Shown here in pieces: positions 50,981-60,472 of a DNA stretch of 64,000 bases. The first letter of the stretch is position 1. The number at the start of each line of letters is the position of its first letter. The stretch lies in the NCBI GenBank assembly GCA_029202485.1, contig CP119313.1:4278001-4342000 (forward strand), in the 5' to 3' direction. The DNA comes from Candidatus Pedobacter colombiensis (GTDB lineage Bacteria > Bacteroidota > Bacteroidia > Sphingobacteriales > Sphingobacteriaceae). The notes beneath the pieces were generated by a model that worked only from the letters and a program-made list of their open reading frames with translations, ran no database searches and was not told the origin of the DNA. The position numbers and the translations under genes were made by a program.

Positions 50981-52213
50981 ATGACCTATACTGAGAACGT
51001 AAAATTAGCCCTGCAATCCATCACCGGCAACCGGTTGCGCACCATGCTTACAGCATTGATCATTGCAATTGGTCTATCTGCCCTGGTGGGCATTTTAACT
51101 ACACTTGATGCGGTTAAAAAGAGCATGACAGAAGCTTTTTCCAGTATGGGTGCAAATTCCTTTAATATCAGGAACCGTGGTACAGGCATCAGGATTGGAG
51201 GTTCCCGGCAAAGACAAAAACCGTTTAAATCCATCCGGTATGAGGATGCTTTAGCCTTTAAAGAAAAATTAAATACACCTGCCAAAGTAGCCATAAGTGT
51301 TGTTGCAACCAGAGGTGCTACGGTTAAATATGGCACGGAAAAAACAAATCCGAACATCAGCATACAGGGCGTAGATGAGAATGGCCTGGGTTCGCAAGGC
51401 CTTGAACTGGCGTTGGGTAGAAATTTCAATTTAGCAGAAACTCAGTCCGGAACTAACATCTGTATTATTGGAAGTGAGGTCAGTGAAAAATTATTTAAAA
51501 AACAAGACCCTTTGGATAAGATTATTAACGTAGGTAATAGCCGGTTAAAAGTAGTTGGAGTACTCGTTTCCAAAGGTCAGAGCATGGGCTTTAGTGGTGA
51601 TCGTGCTGTATATGTTCCGCTGTTAAAAGCAAAACTGATTAACTCTACTTCAAACCCTTCCTATACCATAACCGTTATTGTTCCAAACAATGATATTATG
51701 GATAATGTGATTGGAGAGGCGACCGCCGTATTTAGAAATATCAGAAAAATCAGAGTTGCAGATGCTAACAATTTCGAAATCACCAAAAGCGATGCTATGG
51801 CGCAAACACTATTTGAAAACTTGCGATATATTGTTTGGGGAGGTATAGCCATTGGTATTATTACATTAATGGGCGCTTCAATTGGCCTAATGAACATTAT
51901 GTTGGTTTCTGTAACAGAAAGAACCCGGGAAATTGGCATCCGCAAAGCCATTGGTGCAAACCCCGCAGTGATACGGAAACAATTTCTAATAGAAGCCGTT
52001 ATCATCTGTCTGATGGGAGGAGCTTTTGGGATATTTCTAGGTATAGCCCTGGGAAATCTGATCTCTCTGGGCATGGGGGGATCATTCATTATTCCATGGG
52101 AGTGGATTTTTGGAGGCTTTGCAGTATGTGTTCTGGTAGGTATAATTTCAGGGTATTACCCTGCAAAAAAAGCCTCTAAACTGGATCCAGTAGAGGCTTT
52201 AAGATATGAATAA
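50981..52213 (+). CDS. ABC transporter permease (MacB/FtsX family)
   Basis: This 410-residue membrane protein has an N-terminal transmembrane helix (about 22-42, MLTALIIAIGLSALVGILTT) and a large periplasmic MacB-type domain (about 45-270). Three C-terminal helices contain the FtsX pattern VSVTERTREIGIRKAIGA. It needs an ATPase partner, which is not adjacent. MacB-type permeases export peptides or lipoproteins by mechanotransmission. It converges with the rmlB gene, with 9 bases between them. Confidence 0.9.
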   Translation: MTYTENVKLALQSITGNRLRTMLTALIIAIGLSALVGILTTLDAVKKSMTEAFSSMGANSFNIRNRGTGIRIGGSRQRQKPFKSIRYEDALAFKEKLNTPAKVAISVVATRGATVKYGTEKTNPNISIQGVDENGLGSQGLELALGRNFNLAETQSGTNICIIGSEVSEKLFKKQDPLDKIINVGNSRLKVVGVLVSKGQSMGFSGDRAVYVPLLKAKLINSTSNPSYTITVIVPNNDIMDNVIGEATAVFRNIRKIRVADANNFEITKSDAMAQTLFENLRYIVWGGIAIGIITLMGASIGLMNIMLVSVTERTREIGIRKAIGANPAVIRKQFLIEAVIICLMGGAFGIFLGIALGNLISLGMGGSFIIPWEWIFGGFAVCVLVGIISGYYPAKKASKLDPVEALRYE

Positions 52214-52222
52214 CTTGCTTAA

Positions 52223-53275
52223 TTATCTTCCGTGGTATTGCGTATCATAATAGGCTTGATAGTTTCCTGAAGTAACATTGTTTAGCCATTCTTCATTTTC
52301 AAGATACCAATCTACTGTTCTTTCTAATCCTTCCTCAAATTGTAAGCTTGGCACCCAGTTCAGGTTTTCCTGCAGCTTGGCAGAATCTATTGCATAACGC
52401 AGATCATGCCCTGCCCTATCGGTTACAAAAGTGATCAGCTTAGCTGATGTACCTGCTTCACGATTTAACTTTTTGTCCATAATCTTGCATAACAAATGGA
52501 TTAAGTCAATGTTCTTCCATTCATTATGTCCCCCAATATTATATGTTTCGCCTGTTTTAGCCTGGTGAAAAATCACATCAATAGCTCTTGCATGATCCTC
52601 TACCCAAAGCCAATCGCGCACGTTCTCCCCTTTTCCATAAACAGGTACAGGCTGACCATTTTTGATATTGTTAATGGCTAACGGAATTAACTTCTCCGGA
52701 AAGTGGTGAGAACCATAATTATTGGAACAATTAGAAATCACTACATTCAAACCATAAGTATCATGATATGCCCTAACAAAATGATCAGATGAAGCTTTGG
52801 ATGCTGAATATGGACTATGCGGGTCGTAAGCAGTTGTTTCAGTAAACATTCCTGTATCGCCTAATGCACCATAAACCTCATCGGTAGAAACATGATAAAA
52901 ACGTTTACCTGAATAATCCTCTTTCCAATACTCCCGGGCAGCGTTCAGTAAATTTACAGTACCAATAACATTCGTCATTACAAATGCTGTAGGGTCTGCG
53001 ATTGATCTATCTACATGAGATTCAGCGGCCAAATGGATCACTGCATCGAATTGCTCTTTCTGAAACAGGTTATTGATCTCTACTGCATTGGTAATGTCGG
53101 CTTTAATAAATCTATAATTAGGTTTATTTTCTACATCAGTAAGATTAGCCAGGTTACCCGCATAGGTTAATTTATCAAGATTTACAATTTCATATTGAGG
53201 ATAATTGTTTACAAATCTTCGTACCACATGAGATCCGATAAAACCTGCACCACCTGTTACTAATATTTTTTTCAT
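52223..53275 (-). CDS. rfbB: dTDP-glucose 4,6-dehydratase
   Basis: This 350-residue extended SDR has the NAD motif GGAGFIGSHVV, catalytic HVSTDEVYG and the YxxxK pair in SPYSASKASSDH. This pattern is specific for RmlB/RfbB enzymes that make dTDP-4-keto-6-deoxyglucose, the precursor of rhamnose and other deoxysugars. It is the last gene of the minus-strand nucleotide-sugar operon. The other rml genes are not in this window. Confidence 0.94.
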   Translation of the reverse strand: MKKILVTGGAGFIGSHVVRRFVNNYPQYEIVNLDKLTYAGNLANLTDVENKPNYRFIKADITNAVEINNLFQKEQFDAVIHLAAESHVDRSIADPTAFVMTNVIGTVNLLNAAREYWKEDYSGKRFYHVSTDEVYGALGDTGMFTETTAYDPHSPYSASKASSDHFVRAYHDTYGLNVVISNCSNNYGSHHFPEKLIPLAINNIKNGQPVPVYGKGENVRDWLWVEDHARAIDVIFHQAKTGETYNIGGHNEWKNIDLIHLLCKIMDKKLNREAGTSAKLITFVTDRAGHDLRYAIDSAKLQENLNWVPSLQFEEGLERTVDWYLENEEWLNNVTSGNYQAYYDTQYHGR

Positions 53276-53307
53276 CTATATATAATGTTACTTTCTATAA
53301 GTTATTA

Positions 53308-53874
53308 CTACAATTCTGTTGGCAAGCCCAGTGTTTTTGCAATTGCTGCCGTTTTATTGTTATATATTTTATTTAATAAAATATTCAAAGATGCTTTAAG
53401 GTCAAATTGTAAATCCTCATGCATTTTATCATATTTATTTAAAACTGAAATTGTTGTTTTTACAAAATAAACGGTCAGCTTCTCATTAAATTTATAAAGG
53501 GAAGAAAAAACGCTTTCATCAAATTCAACAGGGATTTGGTTTAACAAGTGAATCCGGAGTTCCATTTCGCTGTTCAAATCCTTTGTCACTTTAAAATGAT
53601 GGTTAATACTCCCGTTTAATTTTCGCATTTTAAGCAAGGTATCCTTTGAGTTCAACTTTCTAGCAGTCATTAAATCTGCAATACCTTCATCAATGCTATG
53701 CAATAAGTGCTGCTGCCGGCGTACAAGATCTTCCTCATCTTCCAGTAATTTAAAATGAAGATGCTCGGTTAAAACCTTATCCTTAGCAATCAGCCTGAGC
53801 AACAGCTTATCCTTTTCCTTTTCAGGAAGAGATTTTATCTCTAGTTTCAGCTCCTTGTGCTCACTTAACAGCAT
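53308..53874 (-). CDS. Uncharacterised helical protein in the nucleotide-sugar operon
   Basis: This 188-residue, highly charged, mostly alpha-helical cytosolic protein has leucine-rich helices (LVRRQQHLLHSIDEGIADLM) and no known domain. It lies exactly between galE (start one base after the galE stop) and rmlB (32 bases on). It is therefore part of the operon, but its role in sugar metabolism is unknown. Confidence 0.7.
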   Translation of the reverse strand: MLLSEHKELKLEIKSLPEKEKDKLLLRLIAKDKVLTEHLHFKLLEDEEDLVRRQQHLLHSIDEGIADLMTARKLNSKDTLLKMRKLNGSINHHFKVTKDLNSEMELRIHLLNQIPVEFDESVFSSLYKFNEKLTVYFVKTTISVLNKYDKMHEDLQFDLKASLNILLNKIYNNKTAAIAKTLGLPTEL

Positions 53875-54897
53875 CTAAAAGGGATTATCCTGTAAGTATT
53901 TTTCCCATTTCCAGGCTGATGACATCATCTCATTCAAGTCCAATTCCGCTTTCCAGCCCAGATCTCTGGTTGATTTTGTGACATCACCCCAAACCTTTTC
54001 AATATCACCTTCTCTTCTTGGTCCAATTGCATAATTTAATTTTACCCCAGTTGAAGATTCGAATGCATCAATGATCTGCAACACTGAAGAACCTTTACCT
54101 GTTCCAAGGTTAAACACCTCATAATTGGTCTTGGCTTTATTGCTTTCCAACCGTTTAATTGCAGCAACATGAGCCTTTGCCAAATCCACTACGTGAATAT
54201 AGTCTCTGATAGCGCTACCGTCAGGGGTATCATAATCATTACCATACACAGTAATTGGCCCACGCTTACCTATTGCAGATTGTGTAATAAAAGGCACAAG
54301 ATTTTGAGGAACACCAATTGGCAATTCGCCAATTAAAGCACTATGATGTGCTCCTACTGGATTAAAATAGCGCAGAGATGTTACTTTAAGTTGAGGAGTC
54401 ACCGCACAGGTTTCCTGCAAAATTTCTTCTGCAATTTGTTTGGTATTTCCGTAAGGAGATTCTGCTTTTTTTGTCGGCGCATCTTCAGTTACCGGCAAAA
54501 CATCAGGTTGTCCATAAACTGTGCAGGAAGAAGAAAATACCAGATTTATCTTGCTGTTAAATGCATTGATCAAATTGATCAGCGAATAAAAATTATTTCT
54601 GTAATATTTTAGCGGCTGTTGAACGGACTCACCAACAGCTTTAAATGCTGCAAAATGAATTACTCCGGTAATATCGCTGTGTTGTAAAACAAAGTCCTTT
54701 ACTTTAGGCTCATCGCATAAATCCAACTGCACAAATTCAGGTCTGCTTCCTGTAATTGCTTCTATTTGCTGAAGTATTTTAGGATTTGAATTAGAAAAAT
54801 CATCCACAATAATAACCTCATAGCCTGCATTATGTAGTTCTACTACAGTATGCGAGCCAATAAAACCGGTTCCTCCGGTTACTAATATTTTAGACAT
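53875..54897 (-). CDS. galE: UDP-glucose 4-epimerase
   Basis: This 340-residue SDR has the NAD motif GGTGFIGSH, the catalytic serine in SSSCTVYG and the YxxxK pair in SPYGNTKQIAEE. The GalE-specific RYFNPVGAH and the C-terminal GDIEKVWGD are also present. It interconverts UDP-glucose and UDP-galactose. It lies in the minus-strand operon 7 bases after the UDP-xylose synthase gene. Confidence 0.94.
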   Translation of the reverse strand: MSKILVTGGTGFIGSHTVVELHNAGYEVIIVDDFSNSNPKILQQIEAITGSRPEFVQLDLCDEPKVKDFVLQHSDITGVIHFAAFKAVGESVQQPLKYYRNNFYSLINLINAFNSKINLVFSSSCTVYGQPDVLPVTEDAPTKKAESPYGNTKQIAEEILQETCAVTPQLKVTSLRYFNPVGAHHSALIGELPIGVPQNLVPFITQSAIGKRGPITVYGNDYDTPDGSAIRDYIHVVDLAKAHVAAIKRLESNKAKTNYEVFNLGTGKGSSVLQIIDAFESSTGVKLNYAIGPRREGDIEKVWGDVTKSTRDLGWKAELDLNEMMSSAWKWEKYLQDNPF

Positions 54898-54904
54898 TTC
54901 TTAA

Positions 54905-55894
54905 TTAACGGTTATATCCTGTAAAATCTTTATGGTCATTATTGATTAAAGCTTCTTCTGGCAGCGATTTAAAATACTCGTAAGTAATTTTCAAACCTTC
55001 CGCCCTACTTACTTTCGGCTCCCAGCCGAGAATAGTTCTTGCTTTAGTAATATCCGGGCGCCTTTGTTTTGGATCATCAACAGGTAAATCCTTAAATACC
55101 AGCTTCTGGTGCGTTCCGGTAAGCTTGATAATTTCCTCTCCGAATTGTTTGATAGTGATCTCATCAGGATTACCAATGTTAACCGGTAAAGCATAATCAC
55201 TTAACAACAACCTGTAAATTCCCTCAACCAAATCATCTACATAACAGAATGAACGCGTCTGAGAACCATCACCAAATACGGTAAGGTCTTCACCACGTAA
55301 GGCCTGACCAATAAAGGCAGGTAATACCCTTCCGTCGTTCAAGCGCATTCTTGGCCCATAGGTATTAAATATCCTTACAATCCTGGTTTCCAAACCATGG
55401 AAAGTATGGTAAGCCATTGTCATTGCTTCCTGAAAACGTTTTGCTTCATCATAAACACCTCTTGGTCCAACTGGATTTACATTTCCCCAGTACTCTTCAG
55501 GTTGCGGGTTTACATTCGGATCACCATAAACTTCTGATGTAGAAGCAATCAGCATTCTTGCTTTTTTGCTTTTTGCGAGGCCAAGGAGATTATGGGTTCC
55601 TAATGATCCTACTTTTAAAGTCTGGATAGGGATTTTCAAATAATCTATTGGACTTGCCGGAGAGGCAAAGTGAAGTATATAGTCCAGTTCACCAGATACG
55701 TATACATATTTGGAAACATCATGATGAGCGAATTCAAAATTTTCCAATCCAAACAGATGTTGAATATTTTGCAGATCACCAGTGATGAGGTTATCCATTC
55801 CTATAACATGGTAACCTTCTTTGATAAACCTATCGCACAGATGCGAACCTAAAAAGCCGGCAGCACCGGTTATTAAAACTCTTTTACGTTTCAT
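54905..55894 (-). CDS. UDP-glucuronate decarboxylase (UDP-xylose synthase)
   Basis: This 329-residue SDR has the NAD motif ITGAAGFLGSHL, the UXS-type FASPASPIDY block, STSEVYGDP and the YxxxK pair in VYDEAKRFQE. The RIFNTYGPRM motif is also typical. It makes UDP-xylose from UDP-glucuronate with NAD. The upstream gene, overlapping it by one base, makes UDP-glucuronate, so the two form a direct pathway UDP-Glc to UDP-GlcA to UDP-Xyl. Confidence 0.92.
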   Translation of the reverse strand: MKRKRVLITGAAGFLGSHLCDRFIKEGYHVIGMDNLITGDLQNIQHLFGLENFEFAHHDVSKYVYVSGELDYILHFASPASPIDYLKIPIQTLKVGSLGTHNLLGLAKSKKARMLIASTSEVYGDPNVNPQPEEYWGNVNPVGPRGVYDEAKRFQEAMTMAYHTFHGLETRIVRIFNTYGPRMRLNDGRVLPAFIGQALRGEDLTVFGDGSQTRSFCYVDDLVEGIYRLLLSDYALPVNIGNPDEITIKQFGEEIIKLTGTHQKLVFKDLPVDDPKQRRPDITKARTILGWEPKVSRAEGLKITYEYFKSLPEEALINNDHKDFTGYNR

Positions 55895-57204
55895 TAATTT
55901 ATAAGCTTACGGCCAACACTGTTATAATAATATCCTAGTTCAATCATTTTGTCCAGATCATATAAGTTACGTCCGTCAAAAATAACTTTATTGCTCAGGC
56001 TTGCTTCCATCAATTCAAAGTCCGGATTTCTGAATACAGACCATTCTGTGGCAATCAATAAGGCATCTGCATGGAGCAATGCATCGTATTGAGTTTCTGC
56101 ATAAGCTATTTTATCACCCAAAATTGCCTTCACATTACTCATCCCCTCAGGGTCAAATGCAGTAACAGTTGCTCCACGTTTAATCAATTCATCAATAATA
56201 TACAAAGCAGGTGCTTCACGAATATCATCGGTTTCAGGTTTAAACGCCAATCCCCATAATGCGAAATGTTTACCTTTCAAATCATTTTTGTAATACTTTA
56301 AAAGCTTATCAACCAATATGGTTTTTTGTTTTTCATTTACCTGCATTACAGATTTCAACAACTGGAAATCATAATCGTGCTCGTCTGCCGATTTTGACAG
56401 CGCCTGTACATCTTTAGGGAAACAACTACCTCCGTAACCTATTCCCGGGAACAAAAAGCGCTTTCCGATCCGTGCATCAGAACCAATTCCTTTACGAACA
56501 GCATCTACATCTGCACCAACAATTTCACAAAGATTAGCCACCTCATTCATAAAGGTAATTTTGGTTGCCAAAAAGGAATTGGCAGCATACTTTGTTAACT
56601 CCGATGAGCGCTCATCCATAAATAAGATTGGATTTCCCTGTCTAACATAAGGACCATACAATTCTAACATCAGTTTTTGTGCCCTGTCGCTTCTAGTTCC
56701 TATCACTACTCTATCAGGCTTCATAAAATCCTCGACAGCAACACCTTCACGCAAAAACTCAGGATTAGAAACTACATCTATTTCCACATCAGTATTTTCA
56801 GCAAAAACAGCCTGAACTTTGTCAGCCGTTCCCACCGGAACTGTTGATTTGTTTACGATAACTTTATAATTGGTAACCAGTTTTGAAATGTCTTTAGCAG
56901 CGCCTAAAATGTAAGACAAATCTGCAGAACCATCTTCTCCCGGAGGGGTTGGCAATGCCATAAATATAATCTGGGCGTCTTTAACCGCATGAGCGAGATC
57001 AGTAGTAAATGTTAACCGACCTTGAGCAATATTTCTGTGAAACAAAACATCTAAACCCGGTTCGTATATCGGAACTTCGCCAGCCTGCATTTGTCGCACT
57101 TTGGCTTCGTTAATATCTACACAAATTACATTATTCCCTGTTTCTGATAAACATGTACCTGTTACTAACCCCACATATCCTGTCCCGATAACGGCTATTT
57201 TCAT
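55894..57204 (-). CDS. ugd: UDP-glucose 6-dehydrogenase
   Basis: This 436-residue UDP-sugar dehydrogenase has the Rossmann motif VIGTGYVGLVTGTCL at the N-terminus, the catalytic cysteine in GYGGSCFPKDVQAL (about 257-270) and a C-terminal FDGRNLYD. It oxidises UDP-glucose to UDP-glucuronate with two NAD. It is the first gene of the minus-strand nucleotide-sugar operon; its stop overlaps the next start. It diverges from the KDO transferase gene over 63 bases. Confidence 0.95.
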   Translation of the reverse strand: MKIAVIGTGYVGLVTGTCLSETGNNVICVDINEAKVRQMQAGEVPIYEPGLDVLFHRNIAQGRLTFTTDLAHAVKDAQIIFMALPTPPGEDGSADLSYILGAAKDISKLVTNYKVIVNKSTVPVGTADKVQAVFAENTDVEIDVVSNPEFLREGVAVEDFMKPDRVVIGTRSDRAQKLMLELYGPYVRQGNPILFMDERSSELTKYAANSFLATKITFMNEVANLCEIVGADVDAVRKGIGSDARIGKRFLFPGIGYGGSCFPKDVQALSKSADEHDYDFQLLKSVMQVNEKQKTILVDKLLKYYKNDLKGKHFALWGLAFKPETDDIREAPALYIIDELIKRGATVTAFDPEGMSNVKAILGDKIAYAETQYDALLHADALLIATEWSVFRNPDFELMEASLSNKVIFDGRNLYDLDKMIELGYYYNSVGRKLIN

Positions 57205-57267
57205 ATATTAATCCTGTTTTAATTATATTAAAGTATCTTCGGCTAAGATAATAAATAAACACACAAA

Positions 57268-58494
57268 ATGCTTTGGCTTTACAACATTGCAATTCAACTT
57301 TATAGCTTAATAATCAGGATACTTTCTCCTTTTAATACCAAAGCTTCATTTTTCATCAAAGGAAGACAAAATATTTTCGCCAGAATTGAGAAAAAAATAG
57401 ATGCCACTACACCACATATCTGGTTTCACTTTGCTTCTTTAGGAGAATTTGAGCAAGGGCGACCGGTATTGGAGAAATTAAAAGAACAATACCCCTTAAA
57501 AAAAATAATTGTCACCTTTTTCTCTCCTTCAGGGTATGAAATCAGGAAGAACTATACACTAGCGGAAGGTGTTTTTTATTTGCCACTAGACACCGCCTCA
57601 AATGCCAAACGATTAATTGAAGCTTTTAATCCCGAACTTGCCATTTTTACCAAATATGAGTATTGGTATTATTACTTTAAAGAACTGCATAGCAAAAACA
57701 TCCCCTTATTAATTATTTCAGGCATTTTCAGGCCTAACCAGATCTTTTTTAAGGTTTATGGCTCCTTTCATCGAAAAATCCTCACTTATGTGAGCCATTT
57801 CTTTGTACAGAACGAAGAAAGCATTCAATTGCTAAAAACGATAAACATTCAAAATGCTACGCTGAGCGGCGACACCAGATTTGACAGGGTAGCCGAAAAT
57901 GCTGCCATACCTAAGAAACTAACCATAATTGAAAAATTTTGTGGAAATGCACCTGTTCTTATTGCGGGGAGTACCTGGCCGGAAGATGAACGATTGATTG
58001 CATTGTTATGTACTTCAAATCCTGAATGGAAATTTATCATTGCACCCCACGAGATTGGTGTGCATCACATTAATGAAATAGAAGGCTTGTTTCCTCAGGC
58101 TATCAAATATTCGACATTTGCCACTGATGAAACAAGTACTGAGCATCAAATATTGATTATTGATAATATAGGAATGTTATCTGCACTTTATGCTTATGGC
58201 AAGGTTGCCTATATTGGTGGTGGCTTCGGCGCTGGTATCCACAATACATTGGAAGCGGCTGCATTTGGCATACCTGTTATTTTTGGGCCAAAATATGATA
58301 AGTTCCAGGAAGCAAAAGACCTGATAACGCTAGGGGCTGCAAAAAGCATTAATAATATTAATGAGCTTAAATCTGCCTTTGCAGCGTTAACAGCTTCTCA
58401 ACATCAGGGTGATATTGCAAAGCAATATGTAACCTCAAAAACGGGATCTACTGATCAGATTCTACAATACTTAAGCAAATATTTTAAGACTTAG
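57268..58494 (+). CDS. waaA: 3-deoxy-D-manno-octulosonic acid transferase
   Basis: This 408-residue GT-B glycosyltransferase (KDO transferase, KdtA) has an N-terminal membrane-association segment, then IWFHFASLGEFEQGRPVLEK with the GEF active-site region. The C-terminal GGGFGAGIHNTLEAAAFGIP binds CMP-KDO. It adds KDO to lipid IVA in lipopolysaccharide synthesis. Its last 11 bases overlap the converging hemH gene. Confidence 0.94.
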   Translation: MLWLYNIAIQLYSLIIRILSPFNTKASFFIKGRQNIFARIEKKIDATTPHIWFHFASLGEFEQGRPVLEKLKEQYPLKKIIVTFFSPSGYEIRKNYTLAEGVFYLPLDTASNAKRLIEAFNPELAIFTKYEYWYYYFKELHSKNIPLLIISGIFRPNQIFFKVYGSFHRKILTYVSHFFVQNEESIQLLKTINIQNATLSGDTRFDRVAENAAIPKKLTIIEKFCGNAPVLIAGSTWPEDERLIALLCTSNPEWKFIIAPHEIGVHHINEIEGLFPQAIKYSTFATDETSTEHQILIIDNIGMLSALYAYGKVAYIGGGFGAGIHNTLEAAAFGIPVIFGPKYDKFQEAKDLITLGAAKSINNINELKSAFAALTASQHQGDIAKQYVTSKTGSTDQILQYLSKYFKT

Positions 58495-59497
58495 CCATTT
58501 CAACCAGCGCCCTAATAAACTTTGGATTATCATTTAAGCTTTCAACAAGCTGTACATGCTCTCCACCAAGCGCCTTAAACTCTTCGTGGTATTCAACCGT
58601 AATTTCATAAAGGGTTTCCAGGCAATCGGCGACAAAAGCAGGGCTAAAAACCAGCAGTCTCTTCTTACCTTCCGCTGCAAGTTTTTTGAGCACGTCAGTC
58701 GTATAGGGCTGAACCCACGGTTCTTTTCCTAAACGCGACTGGAAACAAACCGTATAATCTTCTTTGGCAATATTAAGTTTTTGTGCGATCAATCTTGCCG
58801 TATCATGTCCCTGGGCAGAATAGCAAAACTTATTGGTATCATTAAGGGTATCACAGCAATTGTCCTTTTTCAAACAATGTTTCCCGGTATGGTCACATTT
58901 TAACAATTGACGCTCCGGTAAGCCATGAAAACTAAACAAAACATGATCAAAGGTTTCAGGCTTATACTTCCTCGCATTCTCAGCAAAGGTTTCCAGCATC
59001 AATTCATTATCATGAAAAGAGCTTACAAAACTTACAGGGGGTATCGTGGCCCACTTGCTCACCAACTCCATCACCAGCTGGATTACAGAACCGCTGCTGG
59101 CCGATGCATATTGAGGAAACAACGGAATTACTTTAATGCTTTCAACAAGGCCGGCCTTCATCTTTTCCAAAGCAGACAAGATTGAAGGATTTTGATAGCG
59201 CATGGCAAGCTCTACATGGTATTCTTCCCCAAGTTGTTCCTGTACTAAAGCGGCTTGTATCTTACTGAAATACAATAAGGGTGAGCCATTTTCATCCCAG
59301 ATCTCTTTGTAAAGCTTTGAGGTTTTCGGGCTGCGAAAAGGAACAATGATACCTTTAACCAGTAAAGTGCGGTTAAAAGCATTCACATCGATCACGCGTT
59401 CATCCATCAGAAACTGATCCAGATATTTACGCACATCACCAACTTCCGGACTATCCGGAGTTCCTAAATTCACTAATAGTACACCCTTTTTTCCCAT
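58484..59497 (-). CDS. hemH: Ferrochelatase
   Basis: This 337-residue enzyme inserts ferrous iron into protoporphyrin IX, the last step of haem synthesis. The family signature is visible with the catalytic His in FSFHGLPERQ and the conserved Glu in CLETLYE. After the signature come several cysteines (KCDHTG, HCLKK, NCCD, FCYS), a pattern common in Bacteroidota ferrochelatases and possibly a metal or cluster site. It is complete and overlaps the end of waaA by 11 bases on the other strand. Confidence 0.94.
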   Translation of the reverse strand: MGKKGVLLVNLGTPDSPEVGDVRKYLDQFLMDERVIDVNAFNRTLLVKGIIVPFRSPKTSKLYKEIWDENGSPLLYFSKIQAALVQEQLGEEYHVELAMRYQNPSILSALEKMKAGLVESIKVIPLFPQYASASSGSVIQLVMELVSKWATIPPVSFVSSFHDNELMLETFAENARKYKPETFDHVLFSFHGLPERQLLKCDHTGKHCLKKDNCCDTLNDTNKFCYSAQGHDTARLIAQKLNIAKEDYTVCFQSRLGKEPWVQPYTTDVLKKLAAEGKKRLLVFSPAFVADCLETLYEITVEYHEEFKALGGEHVQLVESLNDNPKFIRALVEMAKS

Positions 59498-59570
59498 AAT
59501 TATTCCCCAAAATTAACTATTCAAACTGTTTTTCCGTTTTATCATTTACCCGAAAAGGAATAATTACTTT

Positions 59571-60419
59571 TTAATGATGAAGGAGAAAGGCTTTCACCTC
59601 TTCCATAAGCCACATTGGCGTTGATGTTGCTCCGCATATCCCTACTTTATCATTAGTAGCGAACCAACTCATATCAATTTCCGAAACATTAGATATGAAA
59701 TACGAATTGTCGTTATATTTTTTGCATACATCGTACAAAACCTTCCCATTGGAAGACTTTTTACCGGATACAAATAAGATTTTATCAAAGTTTGCAACAA
59801 ATTTCTCCAGATCACCATAACGGTTGGATACTTGCCTGCAAATGGTATCATTTGCTTTAACATCATACCCACGACCAATCAGCTCGTCCTTAATTGCATA
59901 AAATTTATCGGTGCTCTTTGTCGTTTGACTGTATAAGGTAAACTTAGCAGGAAGCTCTACCTTATCCAACTCTGCAATATCCTGAAAAACAATCGCTTTA
60001 CCGTCGGTTTGACCTTGTAAACCGATCACTTCCGCATGACCATGCTTCCCGAATATCAGGATTTGTTCATCATCATCATACGAATTTTTGATTCTGTTCT
60101 GCAGTTTCAATACAACCGGACAAGAAGCGTCAATCAATGTCAGTTCATTTTTCAATGCAAGCTCATAAGTGGAAGGTGCCTCTCCATGCGCACGAATCAA
60201 TACCTTTTCTTTATGTAAATGCTGTAACTGCTCATGATCTATAATACGAAGTCCCTTATCCGTTAACCGTTTCACCTCTTCGTCATTGTGAACAATATCT
60301 CCAAGGCAATAAAGGTAATCTTCATTGTCCAATATATCTTCAGCCATATCAATAGCATAAACTACTCCGAAGCAAAAGCCTGATGCCTTATCTATAGTTA
60401 CAGCTAAATTGTATTTCAT
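59571..60419 (-). CDS. ispH: 4-hydroxy-3-methylbut-2-enyl diphosphate reductase
   Basis: Starting at MKYNLAVTID (60419) it has 282 residues; a longer frame to 60446 is less likely. The Fe-S cysteines appear in SGFCFGVVYA, DASCPVVLK and VGICGATSTP, and the active-site His in FGKHGHAEVIG. It catalyses the last step of the MEP isoprenoid pathway. It lies on the minus strand after a membrane glycosyltransferase-like gene and before hemH. It is complete. Confidence 0.94.
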   Translation of the reverse strand: MKYNLAVTIDKASGFCFGVVYAIDMAEDILDNEDYLYCLGDIVHNDEEVKRLTDKGLRIIDHEQLQHLHKEKVLIRAHGEAPSTYELALKNELTLIDASCPVVLKLQNRIKNSYDDDEQILIFGKHGHAEVIGLQGQTDGKAIVFQDIAELDKVELPAKFTLYSQTTKSTDKFYAIKDELIGRGYDVKANDTICRQVSNRYGDLEKFVANFDKILFVSGKKSSNGKVLYDVCKKYNDNSYFISNVSEIDMSWFATNDKVGICGATSTPMWLMEEVKAFLLHH

Positions 60420-60472
60420 GAATATAGTTTTTTTGAGATTATACAAAATTACGCAAAATCTGTTTGATTTTG

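Noticed and set aside
58590..58960. Extra cysteines of ferrochelatase as a novel feature
   Set aside because: The same cysteine pattern is common in Bacteroidota ferrochelatases, so it is ordinary.
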